Source: SIG672 sp045535095
Lineage (GTDB): Bacteria; Bacillota; Clostridia; Oscillospirales; CAG-272
Length of the DNA: 53,549 nucleotides
Assembly: GCA_045535095.1 (NCBI GenBank)
Contig: JAZSKY010000064.1
Span: 1 to 53,549 of the forward strand
Direction of reading: 5' to 3'
The translations under genes and the position numbers were made by a program. Shown piece by piece: positions 22,351 to 31,987 of the stretch. Numbering within the stretch: the first letter of the stretch is position 1; every line of letters starts with the position of its first letter. The notes beneath the pieces were generated by a model. The model ran no database searches, was not told the DNA's origin, and saw only the letters and a list, made by a program, of their open reading frames with translations.

Positions 22351-24129
22351 TTATTCCTTAACTATCGCAATTCCGAGATCGCGGTAAGCCGCCTCGTCAG
22401 CAGGTGCGGGGCACTGCGACATAGGCTCGGATGCGTTCTGTACCTTCGGGAAGGCAACGACGTCACGCAGACTGTCCGCGCCCGACATTACCATCGTGAG
22501 ACGGTCAAGTCCCATACCCGATCCGCCGTGCGGAGGAGCGCCGTACTTGTACGCGTCAACGAGGAATCCGAACTTCGCGTTGATCTCTTCCTTGGTGAGA
22601 CCGAGTGCGTCGAACATCTTCTCCTGAAGCTTCCAGTCGGTAATTCTGATAGATCCCGAAAGAAGCTCTGTTCCGTTGAGAACGAGGTCGTACGCCTTTG
22701 CGCGTACCGCACTGGGATCGCTTTCAAGCAGAGGGAGACATTCCTCCATAGGCATAGTGAAGGGGTGATGCATAGCGTCCCAATGCTCGGTCTCCTCGTT
22801 CCACTCGAAGAAGGGGAACTCGGTGATCCATACGAAATTGAACTTGTCGGGGATCATAGAAAGCTGCTTTGCTATCTTGAGACGGAGAGCGCCGAGAACG
22901 GGGAGAACTACGCGGTTCGAGTCTGCAACAACGAGAGCAACGTCTCCGCGGCGGCAGTCGATCCTTCCCATAATAGCGCCGAGAGTTTCCTCGGAAATGA
23001 ACTTTGCAAACGAGCAGTTGGGTGTCTCGTCAACAAATCTGATGTAAGCAAGTCCCTTTGCGCCAATTCCTCTTGCGTGCTCGGTGAGCTTGTCTATCTC
23101 TTTTCTCGAGAGCTTTTCTGCGCCGCCCTTTACGACGATAGCGCGAACGCTTCCGCCGTTTGCAACCGCACCCTCGAATACTCCGAATCCGCAGGACTTA
23201 ACAACGTCCGAGATGTCCTGAATTTCCATATCGAAACGGGTGTCTGGCTTGTCCGAGCCGTAGCGATCCATTGCCTCTGCGTAGGTCATACGGGGGAGGG
23301 GAAGCTCAAGCTTCACGCCGAGAATTTCGTCGAAAAGACGCGCCATAAGTCCCTCGTTGATCGCCATAACGTCCTCCTGCGTTGCAAAGGACATCTCAAG
23401 GTCGATCTGAGTGAACTCGGGCTGACGGTCAGCACGAAGGTCCTCGTCTCTGAAGCAGCGCGCAATCTGAATGTATCTGTCGTATCCTGCGATCATAAGA
23501 AGCTGCTTGTAGATCTGAGGCGACTGAGGGAGCGCGTAAACGCAGCCCTTGTGGATACGCGAGGGGACGAGATAGTCTCTTGCGCCCTCGGGTGTAGCCT
23601 TTATCATCATAGGTGTTTCTATCTCGGTAAAGTTGTTCGAGTAGAAATACTGACGCGCGATGCGTGTGATCTCGTGACGCATAAAGATATTCTTCTGAAG
23701 AGCGGGGCGGCGGAGGTCGAGATAGCGGTATTTAAGCGCGATCTCCTCGCCTGCGTTGTAGTTTTCACCGATCTCGAAGGGAAGGGTGTCCGCCTCGGAA
23801 AGAACCTTCATCGAGGTAACGAATATCTCGATCTCGCCCGTGGGAATGTTCTTGTTTACAGAAGAACGCGCACGGACTACACCCTTTGCAGAGAGAACGT
23901 ACTCACTGCGGCAGGTGAACGCCTTATTAAACACTTCCTTGTCGGTAGCGTCGTCAAAAGCGAGCTGAACTACGCCACTCTTGTCGCGAAGGTCGATAAA
24001 TATAAGACTTCCGAGGTCGCGGCGGCGCTGGATCCAACCGCAAACGGTAACCTCGCTTCCGATATCAAAGGGACGGAGGTCTCCGCAATATACACTTCTT
24101 TTATCGTCGTTTACAAAAAATTCTGCCAA
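22351..24129 (-). CDS. aspS: Aspartyl-tRNA synthetase
   Basis: Class II synthetase that charges tRNA-Asp, 592 residues, the usual length of the bacterial type. The start is TTG at 24129 after GGAGTG. It has the N-terminal OB-fold anticodon domain (VTVCGWIQRRRDLGSLIFIDLRDKSGVVQ), motif 2 (QSPQIYKQLLMIAGYDRYIQIARCFRDEDLRADRQPEFTQIDLEMSF), the GAD insertion typical of bacterial AspRS, and motif 3 near the end (GSGMGLDRLTMVMSGADSLRDVVAFPK). Whether it also charges tRNA-Asn cannot be decided here. It follows hisS by 31 bp and is co-transcribed with it. Confidence 0.98.
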   Translation of the reverse strand: MAEFFVNDDKRSVYCGDLRPFDIGSEVTVCGWIQRRRDLGSLIFIDLRDKSGVVQLAFDDATDKEVFNKAFTCRSEYVLSAKGVVRARSSVNKNIPTGEIEIFVTSMKVLSEADTLPFEIGENYNAGEEIALKYRYLDLRRPALQKNIFMRHEITRIARQYFYSNNFTEIETPMMIKATPEGARDYLVPSRIHKGCVYALPQSPQIYKQLLMIAGYDRYIQIARCFRDEDLRADRQPEFTQIDLEMSFATQEDVMAINEGLMARLFDEILGVKLELPLPRMTYAEAMDRYGSDKPDTRFDMEIQDISDVVKSCGFGVFEGAVANGGSVRAIVVKGGAEKLSRKEIDKLTEHARGIGAKGLAYIRFVDETPNCSFAKFISEETLGAIMGRIDCRRGDVALVVADSNRVVLPVLGALRLKIAKQLSMIPDKFNFVWITEFPFFEWNEETEHWDAMHHPFTMPMEECLPLLESDPSAVRAKAYDLVLNGTELLSGSIRITDWKLQEKMFDALGLTKEEINAKFGFLVDAYKYGAPPHGGSGMGLDRLTMVMSGADSLRDVVAFPKVQNASEPMSQCPAPADEAAYRDLGIAIVKE

Positions 24130-24160
24130 AATATATCACTCCAAACACTTAAAAGATTTT

Positions 24161-25396
24161 TTAGTTGAAGAAATCAACGATCCTCTCGATCTCGATCTCC
24201 TGCTGAGTGCTGTCAGCCATACTGCGGAGCTGTGCTTTTCCGCTTTCAAGCTCGCTGTCACCGATAATTACGGTGTACTTTGCGCCGATCTTGTCGGCAT
24301 ATTTCATCTGCGCCTTGAGAGAGCGCGAAACGAGGTCGCACTCGGCGTAAATTCCCTTGTCGCGAAGCGCCGATGCAAGTCCTGATGCCTTAACGAGCGC
24401 CGCTTCACCCATAGATGCAAGGTAAACTGCGGGCGAGGTGTCCTTTTCGGGAACCTTTGCGGCAGGCAGGAGACGGGAAATTCCCATTCCGAAGCCGCAG
24501 GCGGGGGTGGCAGGACCGTCAAGCTCGCTGACGAGTCCGTCGTAGCGTCCGCCACCGCAAATAGTGGACTGCGCTCCGATAGAGCCGCAAACGAATTCAA
24601 ATACCGTTCTCGTGTAGTAGTCGAGACCGCGCACGATAGACGGATCTATTTCGTACTGTATGCCCTTTGCGTCGAGGCACTTCTTCAAAAGCTCCATGTG
24701 AGACGCGCAGTCGTCACAGAGGTAATCGACTGTCTTGGGTGCGTTTTCCGAGAGCTTCTTGCATATCTCGCTCTTGCAGTCGAGAATTCTCATCGGATTC
24801 GTTTCAAGACGGGTCTTGCAGGTGTCACAAAGCTCGTCTCTGCACGATGCGAAGTACTCTTTAAGAGCGCTTCTGTGATTTCCGCGGCAGGCAGGACAGC
24901 CGATAGAGTTTATCTTCAGCGAAACGTCCTCGATGCCGAGATTTTTGATTATCGAATTTGCGAGCGCGATGATGTCTGCGTCTGCGCTTGCAGATGCGCT
25001 TCCGAAAAGCTCAACTCCGAACTGCTCGAACTCGCGGAATCTGCCTGCCTGAGGCGCTTCGTGACGGAAGCAGTTGATGATGTAATAGAGCTTTATCGGC
25101 ATCGTGTCCGAAAATTTCTTGTTTTCTATAAGCGCACGCGCAACGCCTGCCGTACCCTCGGGGCGAAGGGTGAGAGATTCTCCGCTTCTGTCGGTGAAGG
25201 TGTACATCTCCTTCTGAACGACGTCGGTGGTGTTTCCTACTCCGCGCGAGAAAAGCTCGGTCGCTTCAAAGGTAGGGAAGCGTATTTCTCCAAAACCGTA
25301 TTTTGCGGCAGTCTCGCGGCAAACGTTTTCAACGTACTGCCACTTTCCCGTAGCGTCGGGGAAAATATCGAGCGTGCCCTTTTGCTTTCTAATCAT
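24161..25396 (-). CDS. hisS: Histidyl-tRNA synthetase
   Basis: Class II synthetase that charges tRNA-His, 411 residues. KQKGTLDIFPDATGKWQYVE at the start, motif 1 (FGEIRFPTFEATELFSRGVG), motif 2 (LTLRPEGTAGVARAL and FRHEAPQAGRFREFEQFGVE), the HisA motifs VRGLDYYTRTVFEFV and GGGRYDGLVSELGP-like with CGFGMGISRLL, and a C-terminal anticodon domain (VYLASMGEAALVKASGLASALRDKGI). The ATG at 25396 has AAAGG about 14 bases upstream, a rather long spacing. First gene of the hisS-aspS operon, with its own promoter at 25439-25467. No T-box leader: only about 40 nt separate the −10 from the start. Confidence 0.98.
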   Translation of the reverse strand: MIRKQKGTLDIFPDATGKWQYVENVCRETAAKYGFGEIRFPTFEATELFSRGVGNTTDVVQKEMYTFTDRSGESLTLRPEGTAGVARALIENKKFSDTMPIKLYYIINCFRHEAPQAGRFREFEQFGVELFGSASASADADIIALANSIIKNLGIEDVSLKINSIGCPACRGNHRSALKEYFASCRDELCDTCKTRLETNPMRILDCKSEICKKLSENAPKTVDYLCDDCASHMELLKKCLDAKGIQYEIDPSIVRGLDYYTRTVFEFVCGSIGAQSTICGGGRYDGLVSELDGPATPACGFGMGISRLLPAAKVPEKDTSPAVYLASMGEAALVKASGLASALRDKGIYAECDLVSRSLKAQMKYADKIGAKYTVIIGDSELESGKAQLRSMADSTQQEIEIERIVDFFN

Positions 25397-25438
25397 AAGG
25401 CTTTACTTGTATCCTTTCATATCATAGGTATTCATATT

Positions 25439-25467
25439 ATTATAACAGATAAAAAATCGCTTTTCAA
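25439..25467 (-). promoter_or_regulatory. Sigma-A promoter of hisS-aspS
   Basis: Minus strand: TTGAAA (25467-25462), 17 bp, TATAAT (25444-25439). Confidence 0.85.
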
Positions 25468-25488
25468 CAGTTTTTTATAAAATTCCTG

Positions 25489-26199
25489 TCAAATATTGCA
25501 ATTTTTACGGTTAGTCACCTCGGTGACGTGCAAAACACCGTCCTCGACCTTGAATTTTATCTCGTAAGACGAGTATTCAAGCCCGTATATTCTGTCCGCG
25601 CTTCGGTGATAAGCGGGACGCGGGTCGCCTTCAAGCGCCTCAATAAGAGCATCTCTTGACTCCTCGTTTATAAGAGACAGAAGCTCACTCGGGAAATCGA
25701 CCTCCAGCTTGTATTCCTTTGCCTTGTCGGTGAAGCCGCCGAGCGCGTCGGAATGTGCGTCAACGTAAGGAAGATACGGCTTTATATCGTATATCGGACT
25801 GCCGTCCATAACGTCCGCGCCCGAAACGATAAGCACAATACCCTCACGCGTTTTTTCTATTCCCTCGAGCTTTACCACAGAGAGCGCAAGAGGGTTGGGT
25901 CTGTACGGTGCGCGCGTTGCGAAAACTCCGAGACGCTCGTTGCCGCCGAGACGGGGAGGGCGTACGGTGGGCGACCACTTTTCTCCGAAGGCCTCGGAAA
26001 ATCCCCAGATGAGCCAAAGGTGCGAATACTGCTCGATTCCTCGCAGCGCTTCTGCGACTCTGTACTCAGGCTCGAAAACTATTTTTGATTTAAGCGATGC
26101 GGCAAGTCCGCTCTGACGCGGGAGTCCGAATTTCGTCGGAAAATCGTTTCTTATTTTCGCTATCGGACAAACTGTAAGTGAAAGGTCTTTTTCAGACAT
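25489..26199 (-). CDS. trmO: tRNA t6A37 methyltransferase TrmO family (TsaA-like)
   Basis: 236 residues. ATG at 26199 is chosen because TGGAGC lies eight bases upstream; an ATG 13 codons earlier overlaps the promoter. The beta-barrel TrmO/YaeB/VirR domain is clear: LTVCPIAKIRNDFPTKFGLPRQSGLA, HLWLIWGFSEAFGEKWSPTVRPPRLGGNERLGVFATRAPYRPNPLALSVVKLEGIE, and DGSPIYDIKPYLPYVDAH. The RAPYRPNPLALS stretch is the family hallmark. In E. coli the enzyme adds an N6-methyl group to t6A37 of tRNA-Thr using S-adenosylmethionine. The C-terminal helical extension (about 170-236) is also found in the long bacterial members. Confidence 0.92.
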   Translation of the reverse strand: MSEKDLSLTVCPIAKIRNDFPTKFGLPRQSGLAASLKSKIVFEPEYRVAEALRGIEQYSHLWLIWGFSEAFGEKWSPTVRPPRLGGNERLGVFATRAPYRPNPLALSVVKLEGIEKTREGIVLIVSGADVMDGSPIYDIKPYLPYVDAHSDALGGFTDKAKEYKLEVDFPSELLSLINEESRDALIEALEGDPRPAYHRSADRIYGLEYSSYEIKFKVEDGVLHVTEVTNRKNCNI

Positions 26200-26228
26200 A
26201 ATAAGCTCCAGAAGGGTTGATTTTCTGT

Positions 26229-26257
26229 ATTTTAACATAAAAAAACGAATAATTCAA
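26229..26257 (-). promoter_or_regulatory. Sigma-A promoter of trmO
   Basis: Minus strand: TTGAAT (26257-26252), 17 bp, TAAAAT (26234-26229), 29 bp before the start. Confidence 0.75.
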
Positions 26258-26309
26258 TCGTATAAGCGTAAAATGTAAGAATTTTATAGGTTTATATAAT
26301 AATTTTCCG

Positions 26310-26336
26310 TTGACATTTTTCAGTTTTTGGTATAAT
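26310..26336 (+). promoter_or_regulatory. Promoter of the sialidase-like lipoprotein gene
   Basis: TTGACA (26310-26315), only 15 bp of spacer, TATAAT (26331-26336) preceded by TGG, an extended −10 that may compensate for the short spacer. Confidence 0.75.
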
Positions 26337-26384
26337 TAAAGTTGGGTATGTTCGTATATCCTAAAAAACGTTATGGAGAAAGCT

Positions 26385-27765
26385 ATGAGAAAATTTTTAT
26401 CTGTAATTTCACTTGTGCTGGTACTCACCTTCACCCTTGCGTGCTTTACAGCTTGTAAGGACGAGACGGTTGAAGGCACAGAACCCGAAAAAAGCGGTTT
26501 TGACATCAGCGAGTACAAGATCGTTCGTTCAACCAAGGCAGGCGAGGATCTTACCGCCGCAAGCGCCGCTTTGAAAAACAAAATAAAGAATAACGCGGGC
26601 GTAGAGCTTGCCCTTGAGGACGACTGGTATGCCGAAGGCACAGACGTCAGCGCAAATAAAGAAATACTTATCGGTAATACTAACCGCGTAGAGACCGTAG
26701 CTCTCCAGACGAAGCTTGGCGAGATCAAAAACGAGCTTGCTTACGCAGTTGAGGTGAGCGGAAATAAGATAGTTATTCTCGGAAAAAGCGAGCTTGCAAC
26801 TATCCACGCGATAAAATATTTCGTCAGTGAATTTGTTTACACCTCTGCCGGAGACGGAACGATCACTATTGATGCAAACTTCAGTAAGGCGCAGGTCGGA
26901 AATAAGAAAATGACCATCTATCCCGAAACGCTCGTAGGATTTACCGTAGGTAAAGAGTACGTCATTTACGAGCCCGAGCAAGGAAAGACTGCAACCCTGA
27001 CTAATCAGTACCCCACTGCAATATATCTTCAGTATCAGCAGAACCCCGAAAATAACGGAGTAATACTTGCAACCTTCAACTCGTCCGAGGAGTTCTACCG
27101 TATATTCAGAAGCGACGATGACGGACAGAGACAGCGCCCACGATCAGAAGATCGTTTATAAGTACACGTCAGACGGAAAGACCTGGGTCGGTGCAAACGG
27201 AAGTGCGCTCGAGAGCGCACCCTTTGAGGCGGTGGCGTCGAGTAATTCCTCGCTGCGCCCCGGAATGGTATCTGTAACGAAGATGTCAAACGGCGAGTAT
27301 ATAATGGTTTACGATGTCGGACACTCCCGATACGGAGACAGTACGGCAACCGTACACTATAAAAAGAGCACGAACCTTGCCGATTGGACTGATATTGCTG
27401 ACGTTGGACCTATGGTAAAGAGCACCGATAACAGAGCCTTCGGCTCTGCGCCTTGGTGTGCATACAGTGAAATAGGCGGCGAAAACGGACTCTTTATCAC
27501 GACGGGCCGTTACAGAGACGATAGAAATTCCGATCCGTCCGAGCCCGATCTCTTTATCAGCTTTGACTTTGGTGAGACCTTCGTAACTGTTGAAAACCCC
27601 TTCGATTACGAAAATACCGACCTCAGTCTCGGCAAATTCGGATACAGTCCCTTCTTTGCCGTAGCAAACGGCGGAAAAACGATCTACTATTTCAATACGT
27701 CATTTTTCAAGCCTGCAAATAAAACGCAGTGTATAGAAATGGTCGAAATTGAGATTATACCGTAA
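26385..27765 (+). pseudogene. Sialidase-like (BNR repeat) lipoprotein gene split by a frameshift
   Basis: Start ATG 26385 after GGAG at 26375-26378. The first frame gives a lipoprotein signal (lipobox FTAC, Cys about 24), a domain reading EILIGNTNRVETVALQTKLG and AYAVEVSGNKIVILGKSELATIHAIKYFV that resembles the accessory domain of some glycoside hydrolases, and then NSSEEFYRIFRSDDDG, the first BNR/Asp-box-like strand. It then stops at 27161. The next frame continues without loss: DRDSAHDQKIVYKYTSDGKTWVG (a second Asp-box-like motif), SLRPGMVSVTKMSNGEYIMVYD, and DLFISFDFGETFVTVEN, up to 27765. The switch lies at about 27115-27130 and needs a +1 shift, so one extra base, a programmed event or a sequencing error. 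The joined product would be about 460 residues. A six-bladed sialidase would be longer, so the domain may also be short. Confidence 0.8.
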
Positions 27766-27806
27766 ATAAAAATGAGGAGACCTATATTCCGTTTACTCAT
27801 AATAAC

Positions 27807-27842
27807 AAAAAACTGCCTTTCCCGTGAAAGGCAGTTTTATTT
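27807..27842. terminator. Bidirectional terminator
   Basis: AACTGCCTTTC (27811-27821), loop CCGT, GAAAGGCAGTT (27826-27836), with A and T tracts on both sides. It ends the sialidase transcript and the long minus-strand cluster. Confidence 0.85.
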
Positions 27843-27849
27843 TGTATTT

Positions 27850-28800
27850 TTATATCAAATTAAAATATTTAAGTATAAACGCGAAAATAAATATCGTGAA
27901 TGAGCAGAGAAGAGTAGTAAAAAGAACTATCTGCTTTGCAAGCTCTCCGTCGCTGTGCATTCTTTTTGACATTATATAGCTCGAAACGGCGGTCGGACTC
28001 GATCCGAGAATAAGCACGACTGCAAGCTCGTTTCCGCGGAATCCGAGCAGTATAGCAACCGAAATAAAGACGGTGGGGATAATAAGCAGCTTGATCACAC
28101 TCGCTACCGCGGCGGCAGGAATGATCTTGAAGCGCTCCTTTTCGCGTACCGCGCCGAGCGAAAGAAGGGCAAGCGGAGTTGCGATGTTCTTGACGTAATC
28201 GACCGAGTTTGATGCAAATGTCGGAAGCTTTATTCCGAATATCATAAAGGGGAGCGCGGCAAGTACACCGATTATAAGCGGATTTGTCGCTATGTTTTTA
28301 AGTACGTTTAAAACGACCTTCGCGCCGCTGTCTCTCTCGTTTCGCGGTGCGTTTACCGTAAGCGTTGTTACCGCTAAAACGTTCGATACGATGATAACGA
28401 AGGGGGTTGCGCACGCAAGAGCGGTAACTCCTGCGGAGTCGAGCATCGTGTCTGCGAGAACGAAGCCGATTATCGAGAAATTAGCTCTGAACGCTCCGTG
28501 GACGAACGCGCCTCTCCTTTCTCTTTTAAGAAAGAAGGTCGCAAAAACCGAAATTACCGTGAAAGCGCTTATAACCGCCAGCACGCAGTATATTATCATT
28601 GCAGGGTCTGGCAGGTCCGAGACGTCCGACTCTGCAAGCTTGCAAAAGAGAAATACGGGGAGAGCGACCTTGTAAACGAGCGTGTCGCTTTGCTCGAAGA
28701 ATTCCTTTGAAAGCATTTTTCTCGAAAGAAGATTTCCGAGAAGTATCATAAAAAGTATAGGTGCAACAGCGGTTAAGCTGTAAATAAAGCTGTCAAGCAA
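27850..28800 (-). CDS. AEC family transporter (auxin efflux carrier-like)
   Basis: 316-residue membrane protein of the AEC/MdcF type, with about ten membrane helices. Typical features are ILFMILLGNLLSRKMLSKEFFEQSDTLVYKVALPVFLFCKLAES at the N-terminus, the central half-repeat NPLIIGVLAALPFMIFGIKLP and the IKLLIIPTVFISVAILLGFRGNELAVVLILGSSPTAVSSYIMSKRM stretch. The start is TTG 28800 after GGGAG. Family members export or import malate, malonate or similar organic acids; the substrate is unknown here. It follows mutS2 by 25 bp and is the last gene of the cluster before the terminator. Confidence 0.93.
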   Translation of the reverse strand: MLDSFIYSLTAVAPILFMILLGNLLSRKMLSKEFFEQSDTLVYKVALPVFLFCKLAESDVSDLPDPAMIIYCVLAVISAFTVISVFATFFLKRERRGAFVHGAFRANFSIIGFVLADTMLDSAGVTALACATPFVIIVSNVLAVTTLTVNAPRNERDSGAKVVLNVLKNIATNPLIIGVLAALPFMIFGIKLPTFASNSVDYVKNIATPLALLSLGAVREKERFKIIPAAAVASVIKLLIIPTVFISVAILLGFRGNELAVVLILGSSPTAVSSYIMSKRMHSDGELAKQIVLFTTLLCSFTIFIFAFILKYFNLI

Positions 28801-28825
28801 AACGGAATCTCCCTTCTTTTCTTAC

Positions 28826-31216
28826 TTATTTTAATTCGATTATGGTGACTCCCGTGTCACCCTCGCCCCAAGAGCCGAGGCGGTAGGACTTTATCCTCTT
28901 GTCTGTTCTGAAGAACTCCCAGAGATACTTTTTCAGCGCGCCCGTGCCCTTGCCGTGAATTATGCGGAGGGTGGAAATTCCGGCAACCGTCGCGTCGTCG
29001 AAATACTTGTCAAGCTCAAGACGTGCCTCCTCGCCGTTTTTACCGCGCAGGTCTATCTCGGGCGAGAAGTTCTTTGTTATCGACTCCATAGCGACGGGCG
29101 CAGGGATATTCTTTTTCTTTTCCTTCGTGTAAATAACGCCCTCTGCGTCCTCTGCGAGCATAAGATTCTTTATATTCGTGCGAAGAGTCATAATTCCCGC
29201 GCGTACAGAGACGCTTCCGTCCTTGTCGGGCGCATCTGCGAGGACTCCTGCCTGATTTATATCAATAAGTATGACAGAGTCACCCTTTTTGAGCGGACGC
29301 GGCAGAACGTAATTTTCGGCCTTATGCTCGATGACGGGGTCTATTTTGTCGCGGCTTTCGCGCAGAGACGAGCGGATATTCGCTCGCGCTCTGTCAAATT
29401 CGCCCGCAGCTTTCGCCTTTGCCGCCGCCTTTTTCGCCTTTTCAAGCTCGCCCATAACGTACTCGGAGGTAGCGCGTGCGTTTTCTATTATCTCTGCCGC
29501 CTTGGCAAGAACTCTTTCCTTTTCCTTTTCTGCGGCGGCAAGATCGGACGCCGCCTTCGCCTTTGCCGAAACGAGAAGCTCCTCGTACTCGCGACGCAGT
29601 TTTTCTGCCTCCTCGAGCTTTTTCTCGCTCTCGATTCTGTCCGCCTCAAGCTTTTCAATTACGTTCTCAAAGCGCTTGTTGTCGTCCGATATAAGCGAGT
29701 GAGCGCGCTCTATTACGCCTTTGTCAAGTCCGAGACGCGCGGCTATCGCAAATGCGTTCGATTTTCCGGGCGCGCCGATTATGAGACGGAAGGTGGGCGA
29801 GAGAGTCTTGACGTCAAACTCGCACGCGGCGTTGCATACGCCCTCGGTCTCAAGCGCATAGACCTTCATTTCCGAGTAGTGAGTGGTAGATGCCGACCAA
29901 GCTCCGCGCTCGCGCACCTTTTCGGTGATAGAGACGGCAAGCGCGGCACCCTCTACGGGGTCTGTACCTGCGCCAAGCTCGTCAAAGAGAACGAGACTGT
30001 TTTCGTCCGCCTCGGAAAGTATCGAAACTATCGTTTTCATGTGTGCCGAGAAGGTGGAGAGAGACTGCTCGATGCTCTGCTCGTCACCGATGTCGGCAAG
30101 GACTTTGTCAAATACGCGGATGCGCGAGCCCTCTCTTGCGGGAATGTGCATTCCGCTCTGCGCCATAAGGGTAAAGAGTCCGAGCGTTTTGAGCGATACG
30201 GTCTTACCGCCCGTGTTCGGTCCTGTGATTATAAGCGTGTCAAAATCCTCTCCGAGTCGCGCGTCGATAGGCACCGCCTTTTTCTGATCGAGAAGGGGGT
30301 GACGCGCACCGATTATGTCGATAACGTCTGACAGAATCGGCTCGGTAGCGCGCATACGCCACGAAAGCTCTGCGCGAGCAAATATCGAGTCGAGAAGAAT
30401 TATATTCGAGTAGTTGAGAACAAGTGCTGACGCAAAGGAGGCAACCTCGCCTGAAAGCTCGGCGAGAATACGCTCGATCTCGGCGCGCTCCTCGGCCTCA
30501 AATCTGCGAAGATCGTTGTTTGCTTCAACGACCGCAACCGGCTCGATAAAGAGGGTAGCGCCCGATGCCGATGCATCGTGTACGAGACCGCTTATCTCCG
30601 ATTTATGCTCAACCTTTACGGGAATAACGTATCTTCCGTTTCGCATAGTCACGATATTGTCCTGGAGGGTTTTCGAGTATTTCGGACTCGTTATGTACCC
30701 CTGAAGCATATCGCGTATGCGGTTGTTTGTGTTTCTTATATTGCGTCTGATCGCGGCAAGCTGAGGCGAAGCATCGTCCGAGATAGTATCCTCGGATATG
30801 ATTATCCTCTTTATTTCCTTTTCGAGAGTGGGATTTTTGAAAATTCTGTCGAATATTTCGCCAAGCGATCCGCATTCGGCGTTTTTTGCTCCCGAATATG
30901 CAACGAGTCCCGAGGAAACGTAGAGAAGATCTGCAATGTCGAGAAGCTCGCGCGGCGAAAGGGAAGCGCCCTTTTCTGCGTGCTCAACGCTGTCGCGTAC
31001 GTCCTTTATTCCGCCAAAGGAGGGAGCTCCGCTCAGCGAGGTCATGTGCTTTGCGTCGCTCGTCTGCGTCAAAAGTCTCGCAACTCGCATAGGATCGGAC
31101 TCGGGATAGGTGGCAAGTATTGCCGCCTTCGCACCCTCGGTCGATGCGCAAAGCGAGAGCATAGACAGTATCTTGTCATATTCAAGAGTTTTAAGTGCTT
31201 TGGTAAAGTTACTCAT
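28826..31216 (-). CDS. mutS2: Endonuclease MutS2
   Basis: 796 residues. MutS-type core with LMAQSGMHIPAREGS and the ATPase: Walker A ITGPNTGGKTVSLKTLG (about 329-345), the QSLSTFSAHM signature, Walker B NSLVLFDELGAGTDPVEGAALAV. A long coiled coil follows (RIESEKKLEEAEKLRREYEELL...), and the C-terminal Smr nuclease domain is complete (EIDLRGKNGEEARLELDKYFDDA, IIHGKGTGALKKYL). It lacks the mismatch-recognition domain of MutS. MutS2 limits homologous recombination or rescues stalled ribosomes in different bacteria. Twelve bases behind recO, so part of the era-recO transcript. Confidence 0.98.
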   Translation of the reverse strand: MSNFTKALKTLEYDKILSMLSLCASTEGAKAAILATYPESDPMRVARLLTQTSDAKHMTSLSGAPSFGGIKDVRDSVEHAEKGASLSPRELLDIADLLYVSSGLVAYSGAKNAECGSLGEIFDRIFKNPTLEKEIKRIIISEDTISDDASPQLAAIRRNIRNTNNRIRDMLQGYITSPKYSKTLQDNIVTMRNGRYVIPVKVEHKSEISGLVHDASASGATLFIEPVAVVEANNDLRRFEAEERAEIERILAELSGEVASFASALVLNYSNIILLDSIFARAELSWRMRATEPILSDVIDIIGARHPLLDQKKAVPIDARLGEDFDTLIITGPNTGGKTVSLKTLGLFTLMAQSGMHIPAREGSRIRVFDKVLADIGDEQSIEQSLSTFSAHMKTIVSILSEADENSLVLFDELGAGTDPVEGAALAVSITEKVRERGAWSASTTHYSEMKVYALETEGVCNAACEFDVKTLSPTFRLIIGAPGKSNAFAIAARLGLDKGVIERAHSLISDDNKRFENVIEKLEADRIESEKKLEEAEKLRREYEELLVSAKAKAASDLAAAEKEKERVLAKAAEIIENARATSEYVMGELEKAKKAAAKAKAAGEFDRARANIRSSLRESRDKIDPVIEHKAENYVLPRPLKKGDSVILIDINQAGVLADAPDKDGSVSVRAGIMTLRTNIKNLMLAEDAEGVIYTKEKKKNIPAPVAMESITKNFSPEIDLRGKNGEEARLELDKYFDDATVAGISTLRIIHGKGTGALKKYLWEFFRTDKRIKSYRLGSWGEGDTGVTIIELK

Positions 31217-31228
31217 ATTAAAAAGCCT

Positions 31229-31987
31229 TTAAAGTGATTTGTAGAAATTCAGCGAGTCGAAGCCTCTGCCTACCTGTGCAATAAGATATTTCTCGCAGAT
31301 GCTTTCAAGCTCCGAAAGAAGCTCGTTTTCGGCGGAAAAGGCAAAAATTCGCTTTCTGTCCGCACCGATTATAAAGTACATCGCGCGCAGAACGTAGCTC
31401 GGCATAAAGAGATAGCTTCTTTCCTGCGAAGCGTTTCCGACGCCCGACGAAAAGCATTCGGGGCATCTGAGCGTACCGCCGACGGGATCAAAATAATACT
31501 CCTTATCGCTCTTTCCGCAGGCATCACAGCCCGAAAGGTCGGGAGTGAGGCCGATGGCACAGAGTGCGCGAAGCTCGAAAACGCTCTTTATAAGGGGAAG
31601 CGGCTTGTCCGAGCAGAGAGTGTAAAGAGTGTTCAGAGCAAGAGACAAAAGCTCGCTCTGATCCTCGTTTTCTATTGAAATTTCGCATAAAAGATCGGCA
31701 AAATACTGCGCGAGCGCGAACTTTTCAATGTCGGCGCGGATATCGAAGAAGTTTTCGATAAGACACGCCTCTCCGAGCGTGTATTTCTCAGCTTTGGGGA
31801 GGATAGTCACCTCGTTGTAGCAGAAAAGCTGCGCGGCGGCTATTCGGTGACTCTTTATACTGCGTACCCCTCTAGAGTAGACCGATATTTTTCCTATATC
31901 GGGAGTAAGCAGGGTGAGTATCTTGTCACTCTCGCCGACGGCGACCTCGCGGATAACGAGTCCTCTCGTTTTTATCGGCTCTGCCAT
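31229..31987 (-). CDS. recO: DNA repair protein RecO
   Basis: 252 residues. N-terminal OB-fold (EPIKTRGLVIREVAVGESDKILTLLTPDIGKISVYSRGVRS) and a helical C-terminal half with a zinc finger: CDACGKSDKEYYFDPVGGTLRCPECF (CxxC about 154-157 and CxxC about 175-178). RecO loads RecA onto SSB-coated DNA together with RecR, whose gene is also in this window. Its ATG overlaps the era stop codon by one base (ATGA), so the two are translationally coupled. Confidence 0.97.
   Translation of the reverse strand: MAEPIKTRGLVIREVAVGESDKILTLLTPDIGKISVYSRGVRSIKSHRIAAAQLFCYNEVTILPKAEKYTLGEACLIENFFDIRADIEKFALAQYFADLLCEISIENEDQSELLSLALNTLYTLCSDKPLPLIKSVFELRALCAIGLTPDLSGCDACGKSDKEYYFDPVGGTLRCPECFSSGVGNASQERSYLFMPSYVLRAMYFIIGADRKRIFAFSAENELLSELESICEKYLIAQVGRGFDSLNFYKSL

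Noticed and set aside
22303..24168. 621-codon open frame on the plus strand opposite aspS
   Set aside because: Fully antisense to a certain aspS gene. No ribosome site, composition rich in Arg/Val/Cys/Leu typical of the mirror frame of biased codons.
25397..25440. T-box or leader peptide before hisS
   Set aside because: Only about 40 nt lie between the −10 box and the start. A five-codon ATG frame exists there (MKGYK) but has no histidine run and no attenuator.
28955..30331. 458-codon open frame opposite mutS2
   Set aside because: Shadow of mutS2, no ribosome site and no domain.
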